From: Streptomyces sp. SID10853
GTDB taxonomy: Bacteria; Actinomycetota; Actinomycetes; Streptomycetales; Streptomycetaceae
Direction: 5' to 3'
DNA: 42,628 nucleotides
NCBI RefSeq assembly: GCF_010548145.1
Contig: NZ_JAAGLN010000038.1
Span: 1-42,628 of the forward strand
The notes under the pieces were generated by a model. The model saw nothing but the letters and a program-made list of their open reading frames with translations. It had not been told where the DNA came from and did no database searches. Below, in pieces: positions 9,032 through 17,387 of the stretch (positions within the stretch are counted from its first letter, which is position 1; each line of letters opens with the position of its first letter). The position numbers were made by a program, and so were the translations under genes.

Positions 9032-10155
9032 GGGGTGGCCCCCGCGTCCAGCCAGGGCAGCTGGGCCGCGGTGTAACGGTAGGCGCGGAAAACGGCGTTG
9101 GGCTCGGACGGGAACAGGCCGCGCACCTCGGACTCCCGGTACCCGCCGAAGTACGGGACGACGTACTCCCAGCACAGATATCCCTCGGGCGTCACCTCGA
9201 ACAGCCGGCCCGCGGGAGAGTCCGTGACGAGTGTGTTGCCGCCCGCGAGGCGCTGCGCGCTGCCCATGAACGGCGCGAAGAACGACTCCCTGGCCGGGTC
9301 GTGGTACTCCCACACGATCTTCCCCGACGCCCGCTCGATCTCGATGACCCGGGTGTACGGGACGTCGGAGCCGGGCCGGAAGACCCCGTTGTCGAAGACG
9401 AGCAGATCACCGTTGGCCAGCTCGGTCGGCGCGTGCTGCTGCGACACGGTGCCGGGGGCGGTCCGCCAGAGGATCTCGCCGGTCTCGCGGCTGATGACGA
9501 CGACGGCCGAGACGCTGCGCAGGCTGGCCAGGATGTTGCCGTCGGCGAGCGGGGTGACGCTGTTGATCAGGGGCCAGTGCTCGCGCGCGTAGTCGGGGTG
9601 CAGCGGGTACTCCTCGCGGCCGAGGTGCTCGGCGGCCCGCCACGACCAGCGTTCGGAGCCGTCGGCGCCGACCTCTCTGATGGTGTCCGCCCAGACGGTG
9701 CCGTCGGCCTCCGACCCCGGCACGCCGCCCCGTACGGCGTCCGCGTCCGCGCCCCGCAGGGGTTCGAGCGCGGTGTAGAGGATGCCGCCGTCGCCCAGGT
9801 GGTGGGCGTCGTGGTGCTGGAGCGGGTCGCGGTACTCGCGCAGGACCGTGCCGTCCGGGGCGGCTTCGAGCAGCACACCGCCCCGGTACTTGTGCCACAT
9901 GGGGAAGAGGGCGGGCTCACCGGGGAGTACGCCGTTGTAGGCGAGGTTCCCGTTGGGGAGGACGCGCGCGTGCCGGCCGGGCCGGTAGGGCAGCTTCCAC
10001 TCGTGCACGACCGTGCCGTGCAGGTCGATCAGATACACCTCGCCGGTGCCGGTGAGCGGGGCGAAGAGGGTGTAGCCGCCCTCGGACGCGGCGGGGTCGA
10101 GAGCGATCAGGCCGGTGCCGCGGCGGCGGCGCGTGTTCTGGTCGACCGGTGGCAT
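9028..10155 (-). CDS. Arylsulfotransferase-like beta-propeller protein
   Basis: The 375-residue product starts at ATG 10155 with GGGAGGGG four bases upstream. Repeated blocks such as VYLIDLHGTVVHEWKLP, HARVLPNGNLAY, HDAHHLGDGGILYT, INSVTPLADGNILAS and LANGDLLVFDNG match the propeller of the arylsulfate sulfotransferase family (PF05935/PF14269). Those enzymes pass sulfate between phenolic compounds via a His. HDAHH (around residue 110) and QQHAPTELANG offer candidate His residues. Classical members are periplasmic or secreted, but no signal peptide or lipobox is seen here, so a cytoplasmic role or a non-enzymatic propeller is possible. The gene is first in a two-gene operon with the permease. 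Confidence 0.75.
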   Translation of the reverse strand: MPPVDQNTRRRRGTGLIALDPAASEGGYTLFAPLTGTGEVYLIDLHGTVVHEWKLPYRPGRHARVLPNGNLAYNGVLPGEPALFPMWHKYRGGVLLEAAPDGTVLREYRDPLQHHDAHHLGDGGILYTALEPLRGADADAVRGGVPGSEADGTVWADTIREVGADGSERWSWRAAEHLGREEYPLHPDYAREHWPLINSVTPLADGNILASLRSVSAVVVISRETGEILWRTAPGTVSQQHAPTELANGDLLVFDNGVFRPGSDVPYTRVIEIERASGKIVWEYHDPARESFFAPFMGSAQRLAGGNTLVTDSPAGRLFEVTPEGYLCWEYVVPYFGGYRESEVRGLFPSEPNAVFRAYRYTAAQLPWLDAGATP

Positions 10156-10317
10156 AGGGCCCCTCCCAGGAAACTCATGAAACTTTCTTTGATGTGGTCA
10201 ATCTCCTTAAGAAGCTAGCGAGGGAGTGTTGCGGCACTGTGAAGGCCGTACGAAGCCATCGGCGGCTTACGGGATGATGAGGGGCGGCACAGCGGACAGC
10301 GGAGGAGGGAACACGAC
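10156..10317. promoter_or_regulatory. Divergent promoter region of arylsulfotransferase-like/permease operon and XRE-cupin regulator
   Basis: The 162 bases separate the two divergent starts. An AT-richer patch at 10170-10215 contains two GAAACT words and GAAACTTTC, the lowest-GC stretch nearby, and is the likely promoter/operator core. XRE-cupin regulators commonly bind such divergent regions; the exact site is not resolved. Confidence 0.4.
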
Positions 10318-10887
10318 GTGACAGCCGAATCGCCCGCCCTCCGGATCGGGCCCGGCATCCGCCGGCGGCGCAGGGACCTGGATCTCACCCTCGCCGAGGT
10401 CGCCGCGCTCAGCGGTCTTTCGTCGCCTTTCCTCAGCCAGGTCGAGAACAACCGGGCCCGGCCCAGCATGCGTTCGCTGCAGCTCATCGCGGACGCGCTG
10501 GAGACGACGGCCGTGCAGCTCCTGGCCGCCGCCGACTCCCCGCGCCGGGTGGACGTCGTACGCGCCGACGCCGACCCGGGCATCGACGCGGCGGCACGGG
10601 TGCGCCCGCTGGTCCGCGGCCACCAGCAGATGCACGCGCTGGAGTTCACCGGGGACCACGACGAGAGCCGCGCATTCGAGCACCGCAACGACGAGTTGAT
10701 GTACGTTGCCGACGGCAGCGCCGAGGTCGAGGCCGAAGGCCGTACCTACCAACTGGGCCGGGGCGACACGCTGTTCCTCACCGGCGGGGTGCGCCACCGC
10801 TGGCGGGCGTGCGAGGAAGGCACCCGGGTGCTGCTCGTGGCCGTCGCCGACCATGTCGAGGTCATGCCGGCCGGGCCCGGCGGGTGA
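10318..10887 (+). CDS. XRE-family transcriptional regulator with C-terminal cupin domain
   Basis: This 189-residue protein starts at GTG 10318; GGAGGAGGG lies about eight bases upstream. Residues 8-65 form an HTH_3 domain (IRRRRRDLDLTLAEVAALSGL, SSPFLSQVENNRARPSMRSL). Residues 115-185 form a cupin_2 domain with HRNDELMYVADGSAEVE and LGRGDTLFLTGGVRHRW. In this family the cupin senses a small ligand and the HTH binds DNA. Its divergent placement suggests it controls the arylsulfotransferase-like/permease pair; the ligand is unknown. It converges with the aldo/keto reductase gene at a gap of 18 bases. Confidence 0.9.
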   Translation: MTAESPALRIGPGIRRRRRDLDLTLAEVAALSGLSSPFLSQVENNRARPSMRSLQLIADALETTAVQLLAAADSPRRVDVVRADADPGIDAAARVRPLVRGHQQMHALEFTGDHDESRAFEHRNDELMYVADGSAEVEAEGRTYQLGRGDTLFLTGGVRHRWRACEEGTRVLLVAVADHVEVMPAGPGG

Positions 10888-10905
10888 ATCCGCGGGCTGT
10901 ACGCC

Positions 10906-11982
10906 TTACGCCTCGCGGCCCACGGACGTGATGGACATGTCCGCGTAGCGGTCGCCCGCCACCTGGCCGGCGATCGGTTCGAGGAGCGCCAGCTCGTCGG
11001 CCGTCAGCACGATCCGGGTGGCCGCCGCGTTCTCCAGGAGGCGGCTGCGCTTGCGGGTGCCGGGGATCGGCACCACGGTCAGACCGTGCGTCACGGCCCG
11101 CTGCTGCACCCAGGCCAGCGCGATCTGCGCGGTGGTGGCGCCGTGTTCGGCCGCGATCGCGTGCAGGGGCGCCAGCAGCGCGGCGTTCGCCCTGGCGTTG
11201 TCGCCCGTGAAGCGCGGCAGCAACTGCCGGAAGTCGTCGCCGGACAACTCCTGGTCCGCGCCGGTGATCGCCCCGGTCAGCAGCCCCCTGCCGAGCGGTG
11301 AGTACGGCACGAAGGCCACCCCCAGCTCGGCTGCGGCGCCCACCGCGCTGCGCTCGACGTCCCGGCTGAAGACCGACCACTCCGACTGCAGGGCGGTGAT
11401 CGGGTGCACGGCGTGTGCCTCGCGCAGCTCGGCGCCCGTGACCTCGCTCAGTCCGAGGTGCCTGACCTTGCCCTCCCGCACCAGTTCGGCCAGGGCTCCG
11501 ACGGACTCGGCGAACGGGACGGCGGGGTCGCGACGGTGCATGTAGTAGAGGTCGATGACCTCGACGTCCAGACGGCGCAGGCTCGCCTCGACGGCCGTCC
11601 TGATGTACGCCGGGTCGTTGCGGATGGCCCGGTAGGACGGGTCGTCCGCGCGGTACTCGAAGGCGAACTTGGTGGCCAGGGTGATCTCGTCGCGGTGCGC
11701 GGCGACGAACGGTGCGAGGAACTCCTCGTTGGCACCGAGGCCGTACATGTCGGCGGTGTCGATGAGGGTGACGCCCGCTTCGACGGTGGCCTCCAGGGCG
11801 TCGCGGGCCGCCGTGGTGTCGGTCTCCCCGTAGGCGGCACTGATGCCCATGGCACCGAAGCCCTGGACGCCGACGAGGGGGCCGCCGGTGCCCAGCTCGA
11901 CCTTGCGGATCTGTTCGGTGGGGCTGACGGCTGTGGTGTGGGCGGTGGTGCTGCTCGTGGTGTTGCTCGTGGCGCCGCTCAT
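10906..11982 (-). CDS. Aldo/keto reductase
   Basis: The 358-residue protein has a Ser/Thr-rich N-terminal extension of about 25 residues before the TIM barrel. The AKR tetrad can be seen: Asp and Tyr in TADMYG, Lys in ATKFAF, His in YYMHRRD. NADPH-binding blocks LGLSEV and PIPGTRKRSRLLENAAA follow. Members reduce carbonyl compounds with NADPH in the cytoplasm. It is the second gene of an operon with a MerR regulator whose stop is seven bases upstream. It therefore probably answers to the inducer sensed by that regulator. A cysteine-free N-terminus with TTSSTTAHTT is unusual but looks harmless. Confidence 0.9.
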   Translation of the reverse strand: MSGATSNTTSSTTAHTTAVSPTEQIRKVELGTGGPLVGVQGFGAMGISAAYGETDTTAARDALEATVEAGVTLIDTADMYGLGANEEFLAPFVAAHRDEITLATKFAFEYRADDPSYRAIRNDPAYIRTAVEASLRRLDVEVIDLYYMHRRDPAVPFAESVGALAELVREGKVRHLGLSEVTGAELREAHAVHPITALQSEWSVFSRDVERSAVGAAAELGVAFVPYSPLGRGLLTGAITGADQELSGDDFRQLLPRFTGDNARANAALLAPLHAIAAEHGATTAQIALAWVQQRAVTHGLTVVPIPGTRKRSRLLENAAATRIVLTADELALLEPIAGQVAGDRYADMSITSVGREA

Positions 11983-11989
11983 GGTGGGT

Positions 11990-12493
11990 TCAGGCCCTTT
12001 CCGGCGTCCGGCGGGCGCCCTGACAGGAGTCGATCTTGGAGTCGATCTCGATGAGGGTGTCCTGCAGCTCCGCGATGCGCGCGACGACGTCGTGCCGGGT
12101 CTGCACCAGGATCTCCCGCCGCTCGTCGTCGGCGGTGGCGCCCCGGCGGACCAGCTCCGCGTAACGGACCATGACCGCGACCGGCATGCCGGTCAGCCGC
12201 AGCCTGGCCACGCAGGAGAGCCACTCCAGGTCCGCGCTGCCGAAGACCCGCTGACCGCTGTGCGAGCGCTCCACCTCCGGCATCAGGCCGATCTGCTCGT
12301 ACCACCGCAGCGTATGGGCGCTGAGCCCGGTGAACGCCGCGACCTGGCTGATCGTGTAGCGGTCCTGGCGGCCGGGAAGCGGCTGGCCGGACACGGCGGA
12401 CACGGCTGATGTACGGCCGGATGCGGGCGGAGTGTGCGTGGGCGGGGTGTTCACGGGAGGACTGCTCAGGGGAGGGCTCTCGGTCACCGTCAT
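11990..12493 (-). CDS. MerR-family transcriptional regulator
   Basis: The 167-residue protein carries a proline-rich extension of about 40 residues, then the MerR winged helix: RYTISQVAAFTGLSAHTLRWYEQIGL and RVFGSADLEWLSCVARLRLTGMP in two blocks. A dimerisation coiled coil follows (residues 115-160). One Cys near the C-terminus (DSCQG) is not a metal-binding pair, so this is more like the small-molecule or redox MerR group than CueR. ATG 12493 lies six bases after a TAGCCT -10 box, so the mRNA is probably leaderless. It is co-transcribed with the aldo/keto reductase. Confidence 0.9.
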   Translation of the reverse strand: MTVTESPPLSSPPVNTPPTHTPPASGRTSAVSAVSGQPLPGRQDRYTISQVAAFTGLSAHTLRWYEQIGLMPEVERSHSGQRVFGSADLEWLSCVARLRLTGMPVAVMVRYAELVRRGATADDERREILVQTRHDVVARIAELQDTLIEIDSKIDSCQGARRTPERA

Positions 12494-12499
12494 GCCGTC

Positions 12500-12530
12500 A
12501 GGCTAGAACGCTCAAGTGCACTCGAAGCAA
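12500..12530 (-). promoter_or_regulatory. MerR-type promoter with 19-bp spacer and palindromic operator
   Basis: On the minus strand TTGCTT (12530-12525) and TAGCCT (12505-12500) are separated by 19 bases, the overlong spacer typical of MerR-activated promoters. The spacer holds TCGAGTGCACTTGA (12525-12512), a palindrome with one mismatch centred on the spacer. The -10 ends six bases before the MerR ATG, implying a leaderless, autoregulated transcript. Confidence 0.75.
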
Positions 12531-12604
12531 GCAATTGAACGCGCGGGTGCGCAGGCGGCCGGCCCGCCTGTCCGCGGGCGCGGGCCGGCCTGTTACGGCT
12601 TCGG

Positions 12605-13969
12605 TCAGGCGCCGCTGTGGCGGAGCATGTCCTCGCGCTCGACGACCTTCACCCGCTCGCGGCCCTCCGCGGTGCCGAGGCTCCGCTCATGGCTGTCGAG
12701 CTGGTACCAGCCGTCCCACGTCGTGTACCGGACACCGCGCTCCTGGAGGAAGCCGGTCACGGCATCCGGATCAGGCAGCGCGGCGCCGGGCAGCCGCCCG
12801 GCGGCGTGGTCGTCGAGGAGGCAGGCCACGGTCTCGTTGGCGTCGCCCTTGGTGTGGCCGATGAGCCCGATGGGACCGCGCTTGATCCAGCCCGTGACGT
12901 AGACGGCGGTCTGGTGGCTGCTGTCGGCGGCCAGGACGCGCCCGGCCTCGTGCGGGACGGTGCCCGAGGTCACGTCGAAGGGCAGCTTGGGCAGCTCGTC
13001 CGAGCGGTAGCCGACCGCACGGTAGACGGCCTGGACGTCCCAGTCGGTGAAGCGGCCGGTGCCGCGGACGTTGCCGGTGCCGTCGAGCTCGGTGCGCTCG
13101 GTACGCAGCCCGGCCACGCGCCCGTCATCGCCGATGATCTCCTGCGGGGACTCGAAGAAGTGCAGGAAGAGCTTGTGCGGCCGGTCGCCGGGGTCGCGGA
13201 TGGCCCAGTTCTCCAGGGTGGACGCGACCATGTTGGCCTGCTTGTCGGCGCGGCGGGTGGCGATCGAGCCCTCGTCGTAGTCGATGTCCTCGGGGTTGAC
13301 CACGACCTCGATGTTCGGCGAGTGGTCGAGCTCGCGCAGCTCCATCGGGCTGAACTTCGCCTGCGCGGGCCCGCGCCGGCCGAAGACATGGACCTCGACG
13401 GCCTTGTTCTGCTGCAGTCCGGCGTGCACGTTCGGCGGGATCTCGGTGGGCAGCAGCTCATCGGCGGTCTTGGCGAGGATCCGTGCGACGTCCAGGGCGA
13501 CGTTGCCGACCCCGAGGACGGCGACCTTCTCGGCCTCCAGCGGCCAGGTCCGCTCCACGTCCGGGTGGCCGTCGTACCAGGAGACGAAGTCCGCGGCGCC
13601 GAACGAGCCGTCCAGCTCCATCCCCGGGATGTCCAGGGCGCGGTCCGCCATGGCGCCGGTGGAGAAGACGACCGCGTCGTAGAAGCGGTGCAGGTCGTCC
13701 AGGGTGACGTCGCTCGGGTAGTCCACATTGCCGAAGAGGCGTATCTGCGGCTTGTCCAGCACCTTGTGCAGAGCGGTGATGATGCCCTTGATCCGCGGGT
13801 GGTCGGGGGCGACCCCGTAACGGATCAGCCCGAACGGTGCGGGCATCCGCTCGAACAGGTCGATGGAGACGCCAGGGGCCTGGGCGGCGTCGGACTTCAG
13901 CAGGGCGTCGGCGGCGTAGATGCCGGCCGGACCGGCACCGACGATCGCGACACGGATGGGACGAGACAT
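12605..13969 (-). CDS. fprA: Ferredoxin-NADP(+) reductase, FprA type (adrenodoxin reductase family)
   Basis: The 454-residue flavoenzyme moves electrons between NADPH and ferredoxin, for example to supply cytochromes P450. Residues 1-30 hold the FAD-binding VAIVGAGPAGIYAADALL. FGLIRYGVAPDHPRIKG and FGNVDYP are typical of the adrenodoxin-reductase family. NADPH binding is at VLGVGNVALDVARIL with FGRRGPAQAKFSPMEL. The C-terminal FAD block is VYVTGWIKRGPIGLIGH. ATG 13969 is favoured because GGAGG lies ten bases upstream; the TTG at 13990 would place that ribosome-binding site inside the gene. It could serve the P450/ferredoxin operon 10 kb away, but no local link shows this. Confidence 0.92.
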   Translation of the reverse strand: MSRPIRVAIVGAGPAGIYAADALLKSDAAQAPGVSIDLFERMPAPFGLIRYGVAPDHPRIKGIITALHKVLDKPQIRLFGNVDYPSDVTLDDLHRFYDAVVFSTGAMADRALDIPGMELDGSFGAADFVSWYDGHPDVERTWPLEAEKVAVLGVGNVALDVARILAKTADELLPTEIPPNVHAGLQQNKAVEVHVFGRRGPAQAKFSPMELRELDHSPNIEVVVNPEDIDYDEGSIATRRADKQANMVASTLENWAIRDPGDRPHKLFLHFFESPQEIIGDDGRVAGLRTERTELDGTGNVRGTGRFTDWDVQAVYRAVGYRSDELPKLPFDVTSGTVPHEAGRVLAADSSHQTAVYVTGWIKRGPIGLIGHTKGDANETVACLLDDHAAGRLPGAALPDPDAVTGFLQERGVRYTTWDGWYQLDSHERSLGTAEGRERVKVVEREDMLRHSGA

Positions 13970-14151
13970 ACGGGACGTTCCTCCAGGCAACGCGGACAGA
14001 CGGACCGACAGGCCCGCCGGACGGCGGCGGGCAACGGGCGGCGGCGGTCGAAGGGCCTGCGGCCCCCACAGTCATGACCCCCACGTCCGGTCCACCTGGG
14101 GATCCCCTGACGGGATCGATGCCACCCCTGCCGCCGGGAGCCGGACAGGCG

Positions 14152-14183
14152 TGTCACCCGAAAGCATATGGCACCAGGTGACA
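14152..14183. promoter_or_regulatory. Candidate TetR operator (inverted repeat)
   Basis: TGTCACC (14152-14158) and GGTGACA (14177-14183) form a dyad around an AT-richer centre with GCATATG. It lies between the divergent fprA and TetR genes, about 70 bases before the TetR start, where an autoregulatory operator would be expected. Confidence 0.5.
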
Positions 14184-14253
14184 GAATCCCCTGGCTGCCC
14201 ACGGTACGGACCGGGCCGCCGGTACGCCCGTCCCCGCCCAGGAGGAACCCCGT

Positions 14254-14943
14254 ATGCCACCCAGCCCGGCCGTACGCACCGCGTCCGCCGGCCTGCGCGC
14301 CCGCAAGAAGCTCCGGACCCGCGACGCCCTCTGCCACGCGGCCCTCGACCTGTTCGGCTCCCGCGGCTTCGACGGCACCACGCTGGACGACATCGCGGCG
14401 GCGGCCGGGGTGTCCAAGCGCACACTGCTGCGCTACTTCACGGGCAAGGAGGACGTGCTGCTCGCGGTGTTCCGGGAGATGGCCGTACTCACCGTGCGCG
14501 AGCTGGACCGCAGGCCCCCGGACGAGCCCCCGTCGGCCGCGCTGCGCGAAGCCACCCGCCGGGCACTGACCGAGGTGGCGGGGGCCCTTCCCGCGTACCG
14601 CTCCACACCGGTCTGTCTCGCCGTACTGCACATCGTGGCGGTGACCCCGGGGCTGCTCGCCTCGCTGCACCACGTCCTGCTGAGCGAGCAGGACGCGCTC
14701 GCCGGCATCCTCGCCGCACGCGAGCACCTGGCGGACCCGGCCGACCCGCGGCCGCAGCTGCTGGTGTCGGTGCACGCCTGCGCCCTGACGGTCGCCGTCC
14801 GCACCTGGCGGTCCGGCGGCAGCCGTGACCTCGACACCCTGCTGCGCAGTGTCGACAGATGCCTGGACAACCTCGGCTCGGCGGTCGCGGGACCGTGGGC
14901 GGATGACCTTGGCCGGGCGGGCGTGATGGTCGGGCGGGTGTGA
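14254..14943 (+). CDS. TetR-family transcriptional regulator
   Basis: The 229-residue protein starts at ATG 14254 with AGGAGG seven bases upstream. The N-terminal HTH spans about residues 15-62: RKKLRTRDALCHAALDLFG, then TTLDDIAAAAGVSKRTLLRY and FTGKEDVLL. The C-terminal part is a variable ligand-binding helical domain. It is divergent from fprA and may repress itself and/or fprA. The C-terminus (AGVMVGRV) runs into a G-rich tandem repeat that continues past the stop codon, so the repeat contributes the last residues. Confidence 0.9.
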   Translation: MPPSPAVRTASAGLRARKKLRTRDALCHAALDLFGSRGFDGTTLDDIAAAAGVSKRTLLRYFTGKEDVLLAVFREMAVLTVRELDRRPPDEPPSAALREATRRALTEVAGALPAYRSTPVCLAVLHIVAVTPGLLASLHHVLLSEQDALAGILAAREHLADPADPRPQLLVSVHACALTVAVRTWRSGGSRDLDTLLRSVDRCLDNLGSAVAGPWADDLGRAGVMVGRV

Positions 14944-15075
14944 TGGCTGGGCGGGCGTGACGGTCGGCGGACCTGGTGGCGGGGCGGGTGTGATGGCCGG
15001 GCGGACCTGACGGCCGGCGGACCTGGTGGCGGGGCGGGCGTGATGGCAGGGCGGGCGTGATGGCCGGGCCATGTC
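14908..15075. repeat. G-rich tandem repeat array
   Basis: Roughly eight imperfect units around GGGCGGGCGTGATGG and GGCGGACCTGGTGGCG alternate through this stretch. It begins in the last codons of the TetR gene and fills the gap before the DUF7144 gene. Units are not equal in length. The strand asymmetry (G-runs on +) suggests possible G-quadruplex formation. Confidence 0.7.
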
Positions 15076-15182
15076 GGATCGGTTCACCCGAATGGCCCCG
15101 CCCGCCTGGTGGCACGGGCCGGGTAAGCGGAGCGTTCAGACCGACGCCGGTTCAGCCCGATGACCCGGCGAAGGAGGCTCTC

Positions 15183-15632
15183 ATGGCTCAGCCCGCAGCC
15201 CCTTCCGGGGCCCCGACACCCCGCCCCACGCAGCCCGGCAGAGGCGACGGCAGCGCGTGGGCGACCGGCGGAACCCTGTTCGCCGGTGTGCTGCTGTTCG
15301 TGGACGGCGTCCTGGCGGTGCTCAACGGCGTCGTCGGCATCGCGAAGGACAACGTCTACACCCATGTAGGCCACTACAGCTACAAGTTCAACCTGACGGC
15401 CTGGGGCTGGATCCACCTGGCCATCGGCGTCCTGCTGATCCTCACCGGCCTCGGCATCCTCAAGGGCGCCCCGTGGGCCCGCTGGCTCGGCGTCGTCATG
15501 GCCGGTCTCAGCGTCATCGCGAACTTCATGTGGCTGCCGTACCAGCCGATCTGGGCGTTCACCGCCATCGCGATCGGCGTCTTCGTGATCTGGTCCCTCC
15601 TCACGGACCACTCCAGGGCGCCGCTTCGGTGA
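15183..15632 (+). CDS. DUF7144-family membrane protein
   Basis: This 149-residue protein starts at ATG 15183 with AGGAGG upstream. A hydrophilic, Pro-rich N-terminus (about 25 residues) is followed by four membrane helices: FAGVLLFVDGVLAVLNGVVG, WIHLAIGVLLILTGLGIL, WLGVVMAGLSVIANFMW and WAFTAIAIGVFVIWSLL. The loop NVYTHVGHYSYKFNLTAWGWIHL and the block PYQPIWAF match the DUF7144 family of Actinobacteria, whose role is unknown. It is a single-gene unit that ends in a strong terminator. Confidence 0.85.
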   Translation: MAQPAAPSGAPTPRPTQPGRGDGSAWATGGTLFAGVLLFVDGVLAVLNGVVGIAKDNVYTHVGHYSYKFNLTAWGWIHLAIGVLLILTGLGILKGAPWARWLGVVMAGLSVIANFMWLPYQPIWAFTAIAIGVFVIWSLLTDHSRAPLR

Positions 15633-15641
15633 GCCACGGAC

Positions 15642-15673
15642 AGCTCAGCAGCTCAGCAGCTCAGCAGCTCAGC
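15642..15673. repeat. Four perfect 8-bp tandem repeats
   Basis: AGCTCAGC is repeated four times without change, immediately before the terminator hairpin. Slippage here would change only spacing between the stop codon and terminator. Confidence 0.9.
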
Positions 15674-15706
15674 GGGAAGGCCCGGGCCACCGGCCCGGGC
15701 CTTCCC
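15674..15706. terminator. Bidirectional hairpin terminator
   Basis: A perfect 15-bp stem (GGGAAGGCCCGGGCC and its complement) with a 3-base loop lies between the convergent DUF7144 and secreted-protein genes. There is no U-tract, as usual in Streptomyces. It can serve both strands. Confidence 0.85.
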
Positions 15707-15729
15707 GTGGTCTGCCCGGTGCGGGGGGC

Positions 15730-17319
15730 CTACCGCCCGGCCCTGTCGTGGACGCGGACCACACCACCGTAGGTGGAGATGTAGGCGGATCCGTCGGGGC
15801 CGAGGGTGATCGGGGACCAGTTGTTGTTGTACGCGTCACCGGTCCCGGTCAGGGTGCGGAAACGGGTCTTGCCGGTGCGCCAGTCGATGGCGCTGAGGTA
15901 CCAGGCGTCGGTTCCGCTGCTGTCGGACGGCTTGGAGTAGGCGTACAGCAGGCCGTTGGAGCGGGACAGTTTGGTGACGACGGTGGGGGACTGCTCCGGG
16001 CTGGTCCAGGCGACCCTGCAGCCGGTGCCCGCCTTGTTGACCTCGATCTTGGTGATACCGCCCGGGGTGCTCCTGCCGCCCTGGGTGTTCTGGAGGGACG
16101 TGTAGCCGTAGTCGTTCTCCACCGAGAAGCCGTTGCCCCAGGCGGTCAGTGAATTCTCGGTCGCACCGGCGCCGGGCCGGAAGACGGGGACGGAGCAGAC
16201 CAGGCGGCTGTCCTTGACGTGGTTGCCGCGCTTGTAGACCAGGACGTGCATGCGGGGGTCGGCGTTGTCGGTGATGCCGACGTAGCCGTTGCCCAGCAGT
16301 GCGGGGGTGGCGCCGGTGCCCTGGTTGATCTGGCCGGGCTTGGTGCGCGTGCCGCGGTCGTATGTCTCGCGCCAGTCGGTCCGCGGGGTGCCGTCCGGCG
16401 CCGCGTGCATCTTGTAGAGGGCGTGGTCGGTGGCGATGAAGGCGCCGTCCGGGCCGGTGGAGAAGGAGTTCTCGATCTGCTCGCCCGGCAGGGCGGTCGT
16501 CCGGACCGCACCGGTGCCCGGGTCGACCGTGCCGACGCGGCCGTGGTCGCTGGCCCACCACATCAGACCGTGGTAGTCCGCCTGGACCGCGGTGACCGGG
16601 TCGCACTCGCCCTGCGGGTCGGGGTCGGCGGCGGTGGCGCAGACGTGCGGCAGGTACGGGCGCAGGTCCCAGCTGTCGGCCTGCTCGAACTCCCAGCGCC
16701 CGGAGCGCGTGCGGTGCACGGTCAGCCGCTGGATGTGCTGGTCGGCGCCGGCGATGACGATCCGGTCCTGGTTGTCCAGGTAGTAGTACGAGCCCGAGGT
16801 GTCGGAGAACATCAGGGCGGGGTTGTGGGTCGCGGCCGCCCGGTAGGTGGAGGGCCGCACCGGGAGCGGGTAGGAGGCCAGGTCCTCAAGGGTGGCGGGG
16901 TCCTCCAGCCGCAGGGTCGGGTGGTGCGAGGCGCCACCGCAGTTGAGGACCATCAGCCCGTTGCGCAGGAAGGTGGCCGTCGCGCACTGGGCCGGATCCT
17001 TGGGGTCGGTGACCTTGCTGGAGCTGTTCACCGCGGGGCTGTGTCCCAGGGGGCCGTTCTGGGGCTGGGTGTTGCTCGCGTAACTGTCGCCGTGCATGGC
17101 GCTTCGCCCGTCCTGCGCCATGAAGGGGTTGTGGATCTCGCTGCCCGGTACCGGGCGAGGGGCGGCGGCGTGGCCGGTGAAGCGGGGCACCTGGCCCGTG
17201 CCGGGGCCGGTCGGCAGCGGTACGGCCTGTGCGGGGGCGGCGGCGACGGCCAGCGCCAGTGCGGCGGCGAGAGAGGCGGCCGGTATCGCGGCGCGGCGCC
17301 ACTTGGAGGTGGGGGACAT
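15730..17319 (-). CDS. Secreted propeller-like protein of unknown function
   Basis: The 529-residue product starts at ATG 17319 with AAGGA eight bases upstream. Residues 1-35 form a Sec signal peptide (basic KWRR, hydrophobic Ala/Leu core, cleavage near APAQA). The mature part holds repeated strand blocks: FIATDHALYKMH, GNGYVGITDNADPRMHV, GNGFSVENDYGY, NGLLYAYSKP, YLSAIDWRTGKTRF and LGPDGSAYISTYGGVVRV. Their spacing suggests a six- to eight-bladed quinoprotein/WD-like propeller. No enzymatic motif is evident, and I do not recognise a named family. It is divergent from a TetR gene, with twin palindromes between them, so it is probably the main target of that repressor. Confidence 0.8.
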   Translation of the reverse strand: MSPTSKWRRAAIPAASLAAALALAVAAAPAQAVPLPTGPGTGQVPRFTGHAAAPRPVPGSEIHNPFMAQDGRSAMHGDSYASNTQPQNGPLGHSPAVNSSSKVTDPKDPAQCATATFLRNGLMVLNCGGASHHPTLRLEDPATLEDLASYPLPVRPSTYRAAATHNPALMFSDTSGSYYYLDNQDRIVIAGADQHIQRLTVHRTRSGRWEFEQADSWDLRPYLPHVCATAADPDPQGECDPVTAVQADYHGLMWWASDHGRVGTVDPGTGAVRTTALPGEQIENSFSTGPDGAFIATDHALYKMHAAPDGTPRTDWRETYDRGTRTKPGQINQGTGATPALLGNGYVGITDNADPRMHVLVYKRGNHVKDSRLVCSVPVFRPGAGATENSLTAWGNGFSVENDYGYTSLQNTQGGRSTPGGITKIEVNKAGTGCRVAWTSPEQSPTVVTKLSRSNGLLYAYSKPSDSSGTDAWYLSAIDWRTGKTRFRTLTGTGDAYNNNWSPITLGPDGSAYISTYGGVVRVHDRAGR

Positions 17320-17387
17320 CTGCGTGGTCCTTCCCTGGCGTTCTCTGACATTCGGTGATGAAGGCAGGAGTCGTAATGAGGCAGGGG

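Noticed and set aside
7052..9076. 674-codon plus-strand open frame opposite the permease and FemX-like genes
   Set aside because: Its product is Arg/Gln/His-rich with no domain, and the minus-strand genes have clear families.
10890..10906. Terminator between the XRE-cupin gene and the aldo/keto reductase gene
   Set aside because: The gap is only 18 bases and no hairpin of note is visible.
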